Shown here one piece after another: positions 35,419 through 44,480 of a DNA stretch of 64,000 nt. The notes beneath the pieces were generated by a model. It did not search any database and had not been told where the DNA came from. It saw only the letters and a program-made list of their open reading frames with translations. A program made the position numbers and the translations under genes. The stretch's first letter is position 1. The number at the start of each line of letters is the position of its first letter. Origin of the DNA: Microbacterium dauci (GTDB lineage Bacteria > Actinomycetota > Actinomycetes > Actinomycetales > Microbacteriaceae); contig NZ_JASJND010000007.1 of assembly GCF_030065535.1 (NCBI RefSeq), positions 62,001 through 126,000 on the forward strand, read 5' to 3'.

Positions 35419-35721
35419 GTGTCGGTCATCGGCTTCGTCGCCGGGATCCTCAACACGCTGCTCCTGATCTATGTGCTCTTCCTCCTGGGCCGTCTGATCC
35501 TGGAGTACATCCCGATGTTCAATCGGGAGTGGCGTCCGCGCGGGGCGATGCTCGTCGTCGCCGAGGTGGTCTTCACGGTCACCGATCCGCCGTTGAAGTT
35601 CTTCCGTCGGTTCATCCCGCCGCTGCGGCTCGGGCCCATCGCGCTCGACCTCGGCTTCCCGCTGACGATGCTCAGCTGTTTCATCCTGCTCTCGATCACG
35701 CAGGTGCTCAGCCGCGTCTGA
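35419..35721 (+). CDS. YggT-family membrane protein
   Basis: A 100-residue protein with two membrane spans (GILNTLLLIYVLFLLGRLILEY and LGFPLTMLSCFILLSITQVL) flanking a cytosolic or periplasmic loop with TDPPLKFFRRFIPPLRLGPIALD, the YggT signature. GTG 35419 sits four bases after the sepF stop. Members are found in division clusters between sepF and divIVA; no precise biochemical role is known. Confidence 0.9.
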   Translation: MSVIGFVAGILNTLLLIYVLFLLGRLILEYIPMFNREWRPRGAMLVVAEVVFTVTDPPLKFFRRFIPPLRLGPIALDLGFPLTMLSCFILLSITQVLSRV

Positions 35722-35751
35722 GTCGCCGTCGCACCCGCCACGACGTCCGAC

Positions 35752-35757
35752 TATGCT
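35752..35757 (+). promoter_or_regulatory. -10 box of divIVA
   Basis: TATGCT, the closest match to TATAAT in this region, would start a leader of about 70 bases containing the inverted repeat GGTCA-N5-TGACC near 35786-35800. GAGGAAAGA serves as ribosome-binding site. Confidence 0.5.
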
Positions 35758-35832
35758 GGCGGGGTACGGCTCGCGCCTTGCGGGTCAGTCATTGACCGGC
35801 CCGCCTCCTGAGCCCGGAAAGAGGAAAGACAC

Positions 35833-36438
35833 ATGCCTTTGACCCCTGAAGACGTCGTCACCAAGCAGTTCCAGCACGTTCGCTTCAAGGAGGGCTTCGA
35901 CCCGGACGAGGTCGACGACTTCCTCGACGAGATCGTCGTCGAGTGGCGCAAGGCCCTCGCCGAGAACGAGGAGCTGAAGGCCAAGCTCGCCGCGTACGAG
36001 TCTGGTGAGACCCCGGCTGCTCCGGTCGAGACTCCGATCGCCGAAGAGGAGACTCCCGAGGAGATCGTCGACGAGGTCCCCGCTCCCACCCCCGCGCCTG
36101 TCGCGACCGACATGCAGCCCGCCGCGGCATCGGCCGGCATCATCGAGCTCGCACAGCGTCTGCACGACGAGCACGTCGCCGAGGGTAAGGCCCAGAAGGA
36201 GAAGCTCCTCAGCGAGGCGCAGACCGAGGCCGACACCATCCTCACCGAGGCGCGCACCAAGGCGCGTGACGAGATCACCCGCCTCGAGAGCGAGCGCGGT
36301 ACCCTCGAAGCCCGCATCAGCGAGCTCCGCCAGTTCGAGCGCGACTACCGTGTCCAGCTGCGCGGCTTCATCGAGGAGAAGCTGCGCGACCTCGACGTGG
36401 CAGGCACCTCGGGCGCTACGCCGATCTCGGCTTCCTGA
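35833..36438 (+). CDS. divIVA: polar growth / septum-site protein DivIVA (Wag31)
   Basis: Curvature-sensing coiled-coil protein of the cell poles and septum, 201 residues. The N-terminal lipid-binding domain begins MPLTPEDVVTKQFQHVRFKEGFD (displayed region residues 1-23) with DPDEVDDFLDEIV after it. A Pro/Glu-rich linker covers about 60-95, and a second coiled coil covers about 100-190. Its own TATGCT promoter lies upstream. In rod-shaped actinobacteria the protein recruits the elongation machinery and is phosphorylated by PASTA kinases; a candidate kinase, PknL, is also in this window. Confidence 0.93.
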   Translation: MPLTPEDVVTKQFQHVRFKEGFDPDEVDDFLDEIVVEWRKALAENEELKAKLAAYESGETPAAPVETPIAEEETPEEIVDEVPAPTPAPVATDMQPAAASAGIIELAQRLHDEHVAEGKAQKEKLLSEAQTEADTILTEARTKARDEITRLESERGTLEARISELRQFERDYRVQLRGFIEEKLRDLDVAGTSGATPISAS

Positions 36439-36449
36439 CGACTCGCACC

Positions 36450-37031
36450 TTGTCGAGCCGTACGTCCGCGCCCCGGACGACTCTGCACGCTGCAGCGGCC
36501 GGCACCACCATCGCGATCCTCGCGGTGCTGGTGCTGGCCGCTGATCAGTTCACCAAGTTCCTCGCCCTCGAGCACCTGTCCGAGCGTCGGGCGGTCCCCG
36601 TCCTCGGCGAGTTCTTCCAGCTCTACCTGACCTTCAATCCCGGCGCCGCATTCTCCCTCGGCGAAGAGGTCACGTGGATCTTCACGCTCATCCTCATGGC
36701 CGCGGCGATCACGATCGTGGTGCTCGCGGTCACGCGCATCCGCTCGCGGGCGTGGGCGGTCGTGCTGGGCCTGCTGCTCGGTGGCATCCTCGGGAATCTC
36801 ACGGACCGTCTGCTGAGGGAGCCCGGGTTCCTCGTCGGTCACGTCGTGGACTTCATCCACACGCCGTGGCTGTGGCTCGGCTTCCCCTCGGCCATCTACA
36901 ACATCGCGGACATCTTCATCGTCACGATGATGATCGGCGTCGCACTCCTCGTCCTCGTCGGGCTCCGGTTCGACGGCACCAAGGAGAAGGACGCCGAGAC
37001 GGCAGCGGCTGATCCCGACGCGGACGTCTGA
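36450..37031 (+). CDS. lspA: signal peptidase II (prolipoprotein peptidase)
   Basis: Membrane aspartyl protease removing lipoprotein signal peptides, 193 residues with four membrane helices. Conserved blocks are [44 protein letters not shown] and YNIADIFIV, the last two containing the catalytic aspartates. TTG 36450 is the chosen start, 11 bases after divIVA; there is no clear ATG or GTG alternative that keeps the first helix. It ends one base before rluD. Confidence 0.93.
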   Translation: MSSRTSAPRTTLHAAAAGTTIAILAVLVLAADQFTKFLALEHLSERRAVPVLGEFFQLYLTFNPGAAFSLGEEVTWIFTLILMAAAITIVVLAVTRIRSRAWAVVLGLLLGGILGNLTDRLLREPGFLVGHVVDFIHTPWLWLGFPSAIYNIADIFIVTMMIGVALLVLVGLRFDGTKEKDAETAAADPDADV

Positions 37032-37032
37032 G

Positions 37033-37953
37033 ATGCCCACTCGTAGCGTGCCTGCCCCCGACGGACTCGACGGCGTCCGAGTGGATGCCGCGCTCGCGAA
37101 GCTCCTCGGGTTCTCGCGCACCTTCGCGGCGGAGGCCGCCGAGTCGGGTGGCGTCCGCCAGGACGGGCGGCTGCTCGGGAAGTCCGACAAGCTCGCTGCC
37201 GGAGCGTGGCTCGAGGTCGAGTGGGAGGAGAAGCGCGGTCCCGAGATCGTGCCGATCCCGGTCCCCGATCTCGGCATCGTGCACGACGACGATGAGATCG
37301 TCGTCGTCGACAAGCCGGCCGGTGTCGCCGCGCACCCCTCGCTCGGCTGGGAGGGGCCGACCGTCGTCGGCGCGCTCGCAGCCGCGGGGTTCCGGATCGC
37401 CACGTCTGGCGCACCGGAGCGACAGGGCGTCGTCCACCGCCTCGATGTCGGCACGAGCGGGCTGATGGTCGTCGCGAAGTCGGAGCACGCGTACACGGCG
37501 CTCAAGCGGGCGTTCAAGGAACGCGAGGTCGACAAGATCTACCACACGGTCGTGCAGGGGCACCCCGATCCGTTCTCGGGCACGATCGATGCGCCCATCG
37601 GTCGGCATCCGAGTCACTCGTGGAAGTTCGCGGTGACGCCCGACGGCAAGGATTCGGTGACGCACTACGAGACGCTCGAGGCCTTCCGCGGCGCGACGTT
37701 GCTCGAGGTGCACCTCGAGACCGGGCGAACGCACCAGATCCGCGTGCACATGGCCGCCCACCGGCATCCGTGCATCGGCGATCCGCTGTACGGTTCGGAT
37801 CCGACGCAAGCCGCCCGCCTCGGACTCACCCGTCAGTGGCTGCACGCGCACGAGCTGTCGTTCGCGCATCCGGCGGGCGGCGCGTGGTCGACGTTCCATT
37901 CGGACTACCCTGCCGATCTGCGACACGCGCTCGAGATGCTCCGCGACGAGTGA
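37033..37953 (+). CDS. rluD: RluA-family 23S rRNA pseudouridine synthase
   Basis: Ribosomal RNA modifying enzyme of 306 residues. An N-terminal S4-like RNA-binding region (residues about 12-70) is followed by the catalytic domain: [13 protein letters not shown], then [18 protein letters not shown] with the catalytic aspartate, and [14 protein letters not shown]. The lspA-rluD order is typical, and in many relatives dnaE follows soon after; here nearly 2.9 kb separate them. RluD specificity (helix 69) is assumed from family resemblance. Confidence 0.9.
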   Translation: MPTRSVPAPDGLDGVRVDAALAKLLGFSRTFAAEAAESGGVRQDGRLLGKSDKLAAGAWLEVEWEEKRGPEIVPIPVPDLGIVHDDDEIVVVDKPAGVAAHPSLGWEGPTVVGALAAAGFRIATSGAPERQGVVHRLDVGTSGLMVVAKSEHAYTALKRAFKEREVDKIYHTVVQGHPDPFSGTIDAPIGRHPSHSWKFAVTPDGKDSVTHYETLEAFRGATLLEVHLETGRTHQIRVHMAAHRHPCIGDPLYGSDPTQAARLGLTRQWLHAHELSFAHPAGGAWSTFHSDYPADLRHALEMLRDE

Positions 37954-38012
37954 CGCGACACGCCCGGACGGTGGATCGTGAACCGTTTCCCGTGACCCGG
38001 GGAATATGAGGT

Positions 38013-38603
38013 GTGACCACCGACAGCGGCATCATCCGGCGCTCCCTGAGCGAGCCGTCGGCGTTCGCCGAAGTGTTCGAGCGTCACGCGACCGCAATCG
38101 CGCGGTTCGCAGCCCAGCGCGTCGGCACCGACGCGGGTCAGGACGTCGTGAGCGAGACGTTTCTCATCGCGTTCCGGCGGCGCGGGTCGTTCGACCACTC
38201 GTGGGAGTCGGCGAAGCCGTGGCTGTTCGGGATCGCGACCCGGGTCATCCACCGCATGCGCGGGCAGGACGCGAAGCAATGGCGGGCGATCGCGGCGGCG
38301 GCATCCGTGGCCATCGAACACGGTGACGATCTGCACGAGCGCGCCGAGGCGCACGCCGATGCGGATGCGGCGCTCCGTCCTCTCGCGGCACGGATCGCGG
38401 CACTGCCGACGCGGGATCGCGACGTGCTGCTGCTCTATGCCTGGGGCGACATGACCTACGAGCAGATCGCGATCGCGCTGTCGGTCCCGGTGGGAACGGT
38501 CCGCTCGCGACTCAATCGGGTGCGCCGACGCCTTCGCGCGGATGGTGTCGAGCAGGGAAGGGAGGGGGAGCAGCATGGACGACCTGTCGAGCAGGGTGCG
38601 TGA
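38013..38603 (+). CDS. ECF-type RNA polymerase sigma factor
   Basis: A 196-residue sigma-70 family factor. Region 2 spans about 17-90 (FAEVFERHATAIARFAAQRV, QDVVSETFLIAFRRRGSF, AKPWLFGIATRVI) and region 4 about 128-180 (LPTRDRDVLLLYAWGDMTYE, ALSVPVGTVRSRLNRVRRRL). The overlap of its last 29 bases with the downstream membrane-protein gene indicates a sigma/regulator pair. The GTG start has a run of TGAACC and GAATATG upstream that might be its own promoter, but this is uncertain. The signal it responds to is unknown. Confidence 0.88.
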   Translation: MTTDSGIIRRSLSEPSAFAEVFERHATAIARFAAQRVGTDAGQDVVSETFLIAFRRRGSFDHSWESAKPWLFGIATRVIHRMRGQDAKQWRAIAAAASVAIEHGDDLHERAEAHADADAALRPLAARIAALPTRDRDVLLLYAWGDMTYEQIAIALSVPVGTVRSRLNRVRRRLRADGVEQGREGEQHGRPVEQGA

Positions 38604-40179
38604 GCTCGCCCCCGACGTGCGCGGGACGGATGCCGCCGTCGCGGGCGCCCGTCGTGATCTGCAGGCTGCGATCGCCGCCGAACGCTCCGGACGCCGACGC
38701 GCGCGAGCGTCGTGGTTCCCGCGGCTCCCGCTGTCTCCCGCGTTCCTCGCCGGTGCCGTCGCTGCGGTACTCGTCGTCGCCATCGCGGTCGGTGCGCTCG
38801 TCTCGTCGCAGGTGTTCTCGAAGCCGCAGGTGGCCGAGCCTCCGCAGACGGTGGATCTCAGTCAACCGCTCTGGGACCAGCTCGACGGTCGGGTGCTCCG
38901 CATCGCCACGATGAGCGAGGTACCGAAACTGGTGGAGTTGCCGGACGGCGCGGTCGCCGACGAGGGGAGCTATCTGCTGGTGCGCTCGGTGTCGGCGTCC
39001 TACGCCGGGGCGTCCGGTCCGTGGGTCTCCGTGACCGAGGATGAACCGCCGGAGGTGCTCGACCAGGTCGGCGAGGACGGTCCCGCGATGGCGCTGCACT
39101 TCGCCGGGGTTGACGAGCGATACCGCTCGGAGGTGCCGGCGGCCACACGCGAGTGGGTCGACGCGCTGCCGCCTGACGGCGACGGGATCTTCCGGGCCTT
39201 CGCCGAGCGACACGGCTATGGCGATCACGACGCGAACACCGATCGCCCCGTCCTGTTCTCGCTCGCGATCCTCCCCGACCCCGCGTGGTACTTCCTCTCT
39301 CCGGCGCAGCGGTGGGCAGTGATCGACGAAGTGGCCGAGGCGGAGGGCATCCAGCGCTCGTTCGCCGAGGGACGTGTGATCATGCAATGGGATGCCGCGG
39401 TCTTCGGCACCGTCGAGTTCGACGGTGCGACCTTCGTTCCGCTCGCCGGCCAGTCAGGCTCGTGGACGCCTGGGCTGCCCGGCTCGTCGTGGACGCGGTC
39501 CGTCTCGTTCGTCGACGCGGTCCCGCCCGAGCCGCCGGTGGACGACATCGCAACGACCGCGTGCGGGCCGGTGCCGATCCCCGAGTCGGTGTTCGGCACG
39601 GCGGGCCTCGATGACACCCTGAACGACACCGGTCGCGAGGCGATCGCGAGTGCCGGGGAGGTCCTCGAACCGGCTGATTGGTTCGCCATCATCCAGGAAC
39701 CCGACCGCGTCGTGCTCTGGACGCCGGTACAGCACATGCTTGTGATGTGGAGTGAGAACTTCCCGCCGGGGCTCGAGGGTGCATCGCACGAGCTCCTCAC
39801 CCTCGTCCGCGGCGAGGACGGCACCTGGACGCAGGAGTCGTGGTCGCCGTGCCTCATGACGCAGGTCCTGCCCGCCCATGACACCGTGACCGCCGAACTC
39901 GACCCCGACGTCGCGCTCGACTCGGACACCACCGAGCTGCAGTTCCTCGTGTCCGCCGACACCTGCGCGACCGACCCGGCGCTCATCGAGGTGGTCCAGC
40001 GCCACGAATCCGCCGATGCGGTGGAACTGCTCATCGCGCAGCGCAAGATCGGGGCGGTCGCCGAGTGCCAACCCGCGACGGGCGCCGCCGTGCCGTTCAC
40101 GGTCACGCTGGAGGCGCCGCTGGGCGATCGCGCGGTCGTCGACCTGACCTACCTCGAAGGAAGGCAGCTGCGCCGCTGA
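38575..40179 (+). CDS. membrane protein paired with the sigma factor (CU044_5270-like)
   Basis: A 534-residue protein with a short cytosolic N-terminus, one transmembrane helix at residues about 59-81 (FLAGAVAAVLVVAIAVGALV) and a large extracytoplasmic part. The N-terminal arrangement resembles the CU044_5270 family that accompanies ECF sigma factors in actinobacteria, so it is a candidate anti-sigma or signal-receiving protein. The usual zinc anti-sigma HxxxCxxC motif is missing. The external part holds several isolated cysteines (TTACGPVP, SPCLMTQ, ADTCATD, AECQPATG), suggesting disulfides. GGGAGGGGGAG precedes the ATG inside the sigma gene. Confidence 0.65.
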   Translation: MDDLSSRVRELAPDVRGTDAAVAGARRDLQAAIAAERSGRRRARASWFPRLPLSPAFLAGAVAAVLVVAIAVGALVSSQVFSKPQVAEPPQTVDLSQPLWDQLDGRVLRIATMSEVPKLVELPDGAVADEGSYLLVRSVSASYAGASGPWVSVTEDEPPEVLDQVGEDGPAMALHFAGVDERYRSEVPAATREWVDALPPDGDGIFRAFAERHGYGDHDANTDRPVLFSLAILPDPAWYFLSPAQRWAVIDEVAEAEGIQRSFAEGRVIMQWDAAVFGTVEFDGATFVPLAGQSGSWTPGLPGSSWTRSVSFVDAVPPEPPVDDIATTACGPVPIPESVFGTAGLDDTLNDTGREAIASAGEVLEPADWFAIIQEPDRVVLWTPVQHMLVMWSENFPPGLEGASHELLTLVRGEDGTWTQESWSPCLMTQVLPAHDTVTAELDPDVALDSDTTELQFLVSADTCATDPALIEVVQRHESADAVELLIAQRKIGAVAECQPATGAAVPFTVTLEAPLGDRAVVDLTYLEGRQLRR

Positions 40180-40186
40180 GGGCAGC

Positions 40187-40321
40187 GCGAAGAAGGTCAA
40201 CCAGACGATGGCCTACGTCGGCACGGAGTCGCTCTTCGCAGCCGCCGGGTTCGAGGTCGCCGCCGAGACCGACTCCGTCATCGACGGGATGCCGCGCCTC
40301 CTCATGCGCCGCGCGCTCTGA
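40187..40321 (+). pseudogene. C-terminal remnant of a GNAT acetyltransferase
   Basis: An open stretch reading KKVNQTMAYVGTESLFAAAG followed by FEVAAETDSVIDGMPRLLMR and RAL-stop. This is the closing beta-strand/helix pattern of GNAT N-acetyltransferases (AAGFE, then PRxxMRR). There is no N-terminal acetyl-CoA domain, because the upstream codons run directly into the preceding gene. It begins right after the stop of the sigma partner and is best read as the leftover of a deleted gene. A translated 37-residue peptide from ATG 40208 is possible but unlikely. Confidence 0.6.
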
Positions 40322-40328
40322 ACGCGGG

Positions 40329-40802
40329 TCAGCGTCCGCCGCGGAACGTCGCCGGGTCGTCCTCCGCGACCGCGAGCGCGACCTTCCGGACGTGCTCCTG
40401 GTCGACCTGCCCCATCGCCCCGAGGTCATAGAACCCCACCTCGGTGAGTTCGCCGTCGGCGGGGTGCGGGTCGCCCGAGACCCAGGTGCAGCGGAACACG
40501 AGGTCGAGGTAGTCGACCTGGTCGCCGTTCGCGTATGTCATCCGGGGGATCTGCTGCACGAGCGCGAGCCGATCGACGCGGATCACGATGCCCGCCTCCT
40601 CGGCGCACTCGCGCACGGCCGCGTCCGCGGGCTCCTCGCCCGGGTCGACGATCCCCGAAACGGGCTGCCACTGCCCGTTGTCGGCACGCTTGCCGAGCAG
40701 GATCTTCTCGTCGCGGAACACGACGGCGGTCACCCCGACGAGGGGGAGCGGCGCGTGGCCGATCTTCTCGCGGAGCTCGAGGACGAAGTCGGGAGTGGCC
40801 AT
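40329..40802 (-). CDS. NUDIX hydrolase
   Basis: Pyrophosphohydrolase of 157 residues with a complete NUDIX box GIVDPGEEPADAAVRECAEE followed by AGI, matching GX5EX7REUXEEXGU at residues about 50-72. QWQPVSG before it and the short length are usual for housecleaning or sugar-nucleotide enzymes; the substrate cannot be told. The ATG has TAGGCT six bases upstream. It is divergent from dnaE with only 47 bases between the start codons. Confidence 0.9.
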   Translation of the reverse strand: MATPDFVLELREKIGHAPLPLVGVTAVVFRDEKILLGKRADNGQWQPVSGIVDPGEEPADAAVRECAEEAGIVIRVDRLALVQQIPRMTYANGDQVDYLDLVFRCTWVSGDPHPADGELTEVGFYDLGAMGQVDQEHVRKVALAVAEDDPATFRGGR

Positions 40803-40808
40803 GCGGCA

Positions 40809-40843
40809 AGCCTAGGTCCGGTGTCCGATGCCAACCGTACACT
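40809..40843. promoter_or_regulatory. back-to-back leaderless promoters, NUDIX gene / dnaE
   Basis: TAGGCT on the minus strand (40809-40814) and TACACT on the plus strand (40838-40843) lie each six bases from their start codon. The -35 regions of the two promoters must overlap. Confidence 0.6.
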
Positions 40844-40849
40844 CGAGTG

Positions 40850-43800
40850 GTGGCATCCGATTCCTTCGTTCATCTGCACGTGCACAGCGAGTACTCGATG
40901 CTCGACGGAGCCGCCAAGATCGCGGCGATGACGCAGGCCGCGGCCGACTACAAGATGCCCGCGATCGCGGTCACCGACCACGGCAACACCTTCGCGGCGT
41001 TCGAGTTCTACAACGCGGCCCGCAACGCCGGCGTCAAGCCGATCATCGGCCTCGAGGCTTACGTCACGCCCGGCACGCACCGCAGCGACAAGTCGCGTGT
41101 GCAGTGGGGCTCACCCGACCAGAAGAGCGACGACGTCTCGGGTTCGGGCGCCTACACCCACATGACCATGTGGAGCCAGACCACCGAGGGCATGCACAAC
41201 CTCTTCCGGCTGAGTTCGCGCTCGAGCATGGAGGGCTACTACTTCAAGCCGCGCATGGACCGCGAGCTGCTCCAGACCTACGGCAAGGGGCTCATCGCGA
41301 CGACCGGATGCCCCTCCGGTGAGGTGCAGACGCGCTTGCGCCTGGGGCAGTACGAGGCGGCGCGTGCGGCTGCCGCGGAGTTCCAGGACATCTTCGGCAA
41401 GGAGAACTACTTCGCCGAGATCATGGACCACGGCTTGTCCATCGAGCGCCGAGTGATGAGTGATCTCATCCGCCTCGCGAAGGATCTTCAGATCCCCCTG
41501 GTCGCCACGAACGACTCGCACTACACGCACCAGCACGAAGCCGACGCGCACGAAGCGCTCCTGTGTGTACAGTCCGGATCGACGCTGGACGATCCCAACC
41601 GCTTCAAGTTCGACGGCGACGGCTACTACATCAAGACGGCACAGGAGATGCGGCAGCTGTTCCGCGATCACCCCGAGGCCTGCGACAACACGTTGCTCAT
41701 CGCCGAGCGGTGCGAGGTCGAATTCAACACCTCCGCCAACTACATGCCGCGATTCCCCGTGCCCGACGGCGAGACAGAGGACAGCTGGCTCATCAAGGAG
41801 GTGGAGGCAGGCCTGCACTACCGGTACCCCGGCGGCATCCCCGACAAGGTGCGCAAGCAGGCCGAGTACGAGACCGGGATCATCCTCCAGATGGGGTTCC
41901 CCGGGTACTTCCTCGTCGTCGCCGACTTCATCAACTGGGCGAAGGACCACGGCATCCGCGTCGGTCCCGGCCGTGGCTCGGGTGCAGGTTCGATGGTCGC
42001 CTACGCGATGAAGATCACCGATCTCGACCCGCTCGAGCACGGCCTCATCTTCGAGCGCTTCCTCAACCCCGACCGCGTCTCGATGCCCGACTTCGACGTC
42101 GACTTCGACGACCGTCGCCGTGGCGAGGTCATCGAGTACGTGACCGAGAAGTACGGCTCCGAGCGCGTCGCGCAGATCGTGACCTACGGCACGATCAAGT
42201 CGAAGCAGGCGCTGAAGGACGCCGGCCGCGTGCTCGGGTTCCCGTTCAGCATGGGGGAGCGGCTCACCAAGGCCATGCCCCCGCCCGTCATGGGCAAGGA
42301 CATGGAGCTCGGCGGCATGTTCGACCCCGAGCACAAGCGGTACAAAGAGGCGAGCGAGTTCCGTGCCCTCATCGACACCGACCCCGAAGCCAAGACCGTG
42401 TTCGAGCGCGCGCGGGGCCTCGAAGGGCTCAAGCGCCAGTGGGGTGTGCATGCGGCGGGCGTCATCATGTCGTCCGAGCCGCTGCTCGACATCATCCCGA
42501 TCATGCGTCGCGAGCAGGACGGCCAGATCGTCACGCAGTTCGACTACCCGTCGTGCGAGACCCTCGGGCTCATCAAGATGGACTTCCTGGGGCTGCGAAA
42601 CCTCACGATCATCTCCGACGCCCTCGACAACATCCGTACCAACCGCGGCGAGGAACTCGACCTCGAGCACCTCGCGCTCGATGACAGGCCGGCGTACGAT
42701 CTGCTGACCCGCGGCGACACCCTCGGGGTCTTCCAGCTCGACGGCGGCCCGATGCGGTCACTCCTGCGGTTGATGAAGCCGGACAACTTCGAAGACATCT
42801 CCGCAGTCATCGCCCTGTACCGCCCCGGTCCCATGGGTGCCAACTCCCACACCAACTACGCGCTCCGCAAGAACGGGCTCCAGCCGATCACCCCGATCCA
42901 CCCGGAGCTCGAGGAACCGCTGAAGGACATCCTCGACACGACCTACGGCCTGATCATCTATCAGGAGCAGGTTATGGCGATCGCCCAGAAGGTCGCCGGG
43001 TTCTCGCTCGGACAGGCCGACATTCTTCGGCGTGCCATGGGCAAGAAGAAGAAGTCCGAGCTCGACAAACAGTACGAGGGCTTCTCCGCGGGCATGAAGG
43101 AACGCGGGTTCGGCGAGGGCGCGATCACCGCGCTCTGGGACATCCTGCTGCCGTTCTCGGACTACGCGTTCAACAAAGCGCACTCCGCCGCCTACGGACT
43201 CGTCTCGTATTGGACGGCCTACCTCAAGGCGCACTACCCGGCCGAGTACATGGCGGCGCTGCTCACGAGCGTCGGCGACTCCAAAGACAAGATGGCCGTC
43301 TACCTCAACGAGTGCCGTCGCATGGGCATCAAGGTGCTGCCTCCCGACGTGGGGGAGTCGATCCGCTTCTTCGCGGCCGTCGGCGAGGACATCCGCTTCG
43401 GACTGGGCGCCGTCCGCAACGTCGGCGCGAACGTCGTCGACGGGATCGTCGCGGCCCGTGAGGCCGAGACGTACTCGAGCTTCCACGACTTCCTGTCGAA
43501 GGTTCCCGCGCACGTCGCCAACAAGCGCACGGTCGAGTCGCTCATCAAAGCCGGCGCGTTCGATTCGCTCGGCTCGACCCGCCGTGCACTCATGGAGATC
43601 CACGAGGATGCCACCGAGCAGGCCGTCCTCGACAAGCGCCGCGAGGCCAACGGCGAGGTCGGCTTCGACTTCGACAGCCTCTGGGGCGACGACGAGCCGC
43701 AGCAGGTCGCCCGCGTCCCGGAGCGACCGGAGTGGACCAAGAAGGACAAGCTCGCATTCGAGCGCGAGATGCTCGGTCTCTACGTGTCGGATCACCCGCT

Positions 43801-44368
43801 CGCGGGGCTCGAGATCCCGCTCGCGAAGCACGCGTCGACGTCGATCCACGATCTCCTTGCATCGGAAGACATCGGCGACGGCGACACCGTGACCGTCGCC
43901 GGTCTCGTCACGAGCGTGCAGCACCGCGTCGCCAAGCAGAGCGGCAACCCGTACGGCATGATCACGGTCGAGGACTTCGACGGCGAGGTGACCGTCATGT
44001 TCATGGGCAAGACGTACACCGAGTTCCAGTCGATGCTCCAAGCCGATGCGATCCTCGTCGTCCGTGGCCGGGTCTCCCAGCGCGATGACGGTCGGAATCT
44101 CCACGGTCAGTCCGTCTTCGCACCCGACCTCGGTGCGGTGGATGCCGCAGGTCCGCTCGTCCTGCTGCTGCCCGAGCATCGAGCCACCGAGACCACCATC
44201 GCGGGCCTCGCGGCGGTGCTCGACCGGCACCCCGGATCGACCGAGGTGACACTGAAGCTCCACCGCGGCGGCACGGCGAAGGTCTTCGAGGTCCCGGCGC
44301 AGGTCGATGTCACCGTCGACCTCTACGGCGAGCTGAAGGGGCTTCTCGGGCCGCAATGCCTGGGTTGA
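40850..44368 (+). CDS. dnaE: DNA polymerase III alpha subunit
   Basis: Catalytic subunit of the replicative polymerase, 1172 residues. The order is the N-terminal PHP domain (FVHLHVHSEYSMLDG, residues about 6-20), the polymerase core with PDFDVDFDDRRR carrying two catalytic aspartates, GRGSGAGSMVAY, the fingers (VHAAGVIMSS, FQLDGGPMRSLL, YQEQVMAIAQKVAGFSLGQA), HhH elements and a C-terminal OB fold near DTVTVAGLVTSVQHRV. Of the two consecutive GTG codons, 40850 is favoured by TACACT six bases upstream; 40847 is the alternative. Longer starts would run into the NUDIX gene. Confidence 0.96.
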   Translation: MASDSFVHLHVHSEYSMLDGAAKIAAMTQAAADYKMPAIAVTDHGNTFAAFEFYNAARNAGVKPIIGLEAYVTPGTHRSDKSRVQWGSPDQKSDDVSGSGAYTHMTMWSQTTEGMHNLFRLSSRSSMEGYYFKPRMDRELLQTYGKGLIATTGCPSGEVQTRLRLGQYEAARAAAAEFQDIFGKENYFAEIMDHGLSIERRVMSDLIRLAKDLQIPLVATNDSHYTHQHEADAHEALLCVQSGSTLDDPNRFKFDGDGYYIKTAQEMRQLFRDHPEACDNTLLIAERCEVEFNTSANYMPRFPVPDGETEDSWLIKEVEAGLHYRYPGGIPDKVRKQAEYETGIILQMGFPGYFLVVADFINWAKDHGIRVGPGRGSGAGSMVAYAMKITDLDPLEHGLIFERFLNPDRVSMPDFDVDFDDRRRGEVIEYVTEKYGSERVAQIVTYGTIKSKQALKDAGRVLGFPFSMGERLTKAMPPPVMGKDMELGGMFDPEHKRYKEASEFRALIDTDPEAKTVFERARGLEGLKRQWGVHAAGVIMSSEPLLDIIPIMRREQDGQIVTQFDYPSCETLGLIKMDFLGLRNLTIISDALDNIRTNRGEELDLEHLALDDRPAYDLLTRGDTLGVFQLDGGPMRSLLRLMKPDNFEDISAVIALYRPGPMGANSHTNYALRKNGLQPITPIHPELEEPLKDILDTTYGLIIYQEQVMAIAQKVAGFSLGQADILRRAMGKKKKSELDKQYEGFSAGMKERGFGEGAITALWDILLPFSDYAFNKAHSAAYGLVSYWTAYLKAHYPAEYMAALLTSVGDSKDKMAVYLNECRRMGIKVLPPDVGESIRFFAAVGEDIRFGLGAVRNVGANVVDGIVAAREAETYSSFHDFLSKVPAHVANKRTVESLIKAGAFDSLGSTRRALMEIHEDATEQAVLDKRREANGEVGFDFDSLWGDDEPQQVARVPERPEWTKKDKLAFEREMLGLYVSDHPLAGLEIPLAKHASTSIHDLLASEDIGDGDTVTVAGLVTSVQHRVAKQSGNPYGMITVEDFDGEVTVMFMGKTYTEFQSMLQADAILVVRGRVSQRDDGRNLHGQSVFAPDLGAVDAAGPLVLLLPEHRATETTIAGLAAVLDRHPGSTEVTLKLHRGGTAKVFEVPAQVDVTVDLYGELKGLLGPQCLG

Positions 44369-44434
44369 CCTGACCCACCCTGCGTGGTCTGCGCGGACCC
44401 GTGTTGCCTGGGCTGCTGCCTGAGCCTCACGCGA

Positions 44435-44440
44435 TAGGAT
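44435..44440 (+). promoter_or_regulatory. -10 box of the membrane-protein gene at 44481
   Basis: TAGGAT, giving a leader of about 33 bases with AAGGAG before the GTG start. The remaining 112-base gap after dnaE shows no other element. Confidence 0.4.
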
Positions 44441-44480
44441 CGCCACGGCGTGCCGACGGACGCCGTGCGGAAGGAGCATC

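Noticed and set aside
40535..40849. Upstream extension of the dnaE frame
   Set aside because: It would run through the divergent NUDIX gene. The PHP domain begins right after GTG 40850, and a -10 box lies six bases before that codon.
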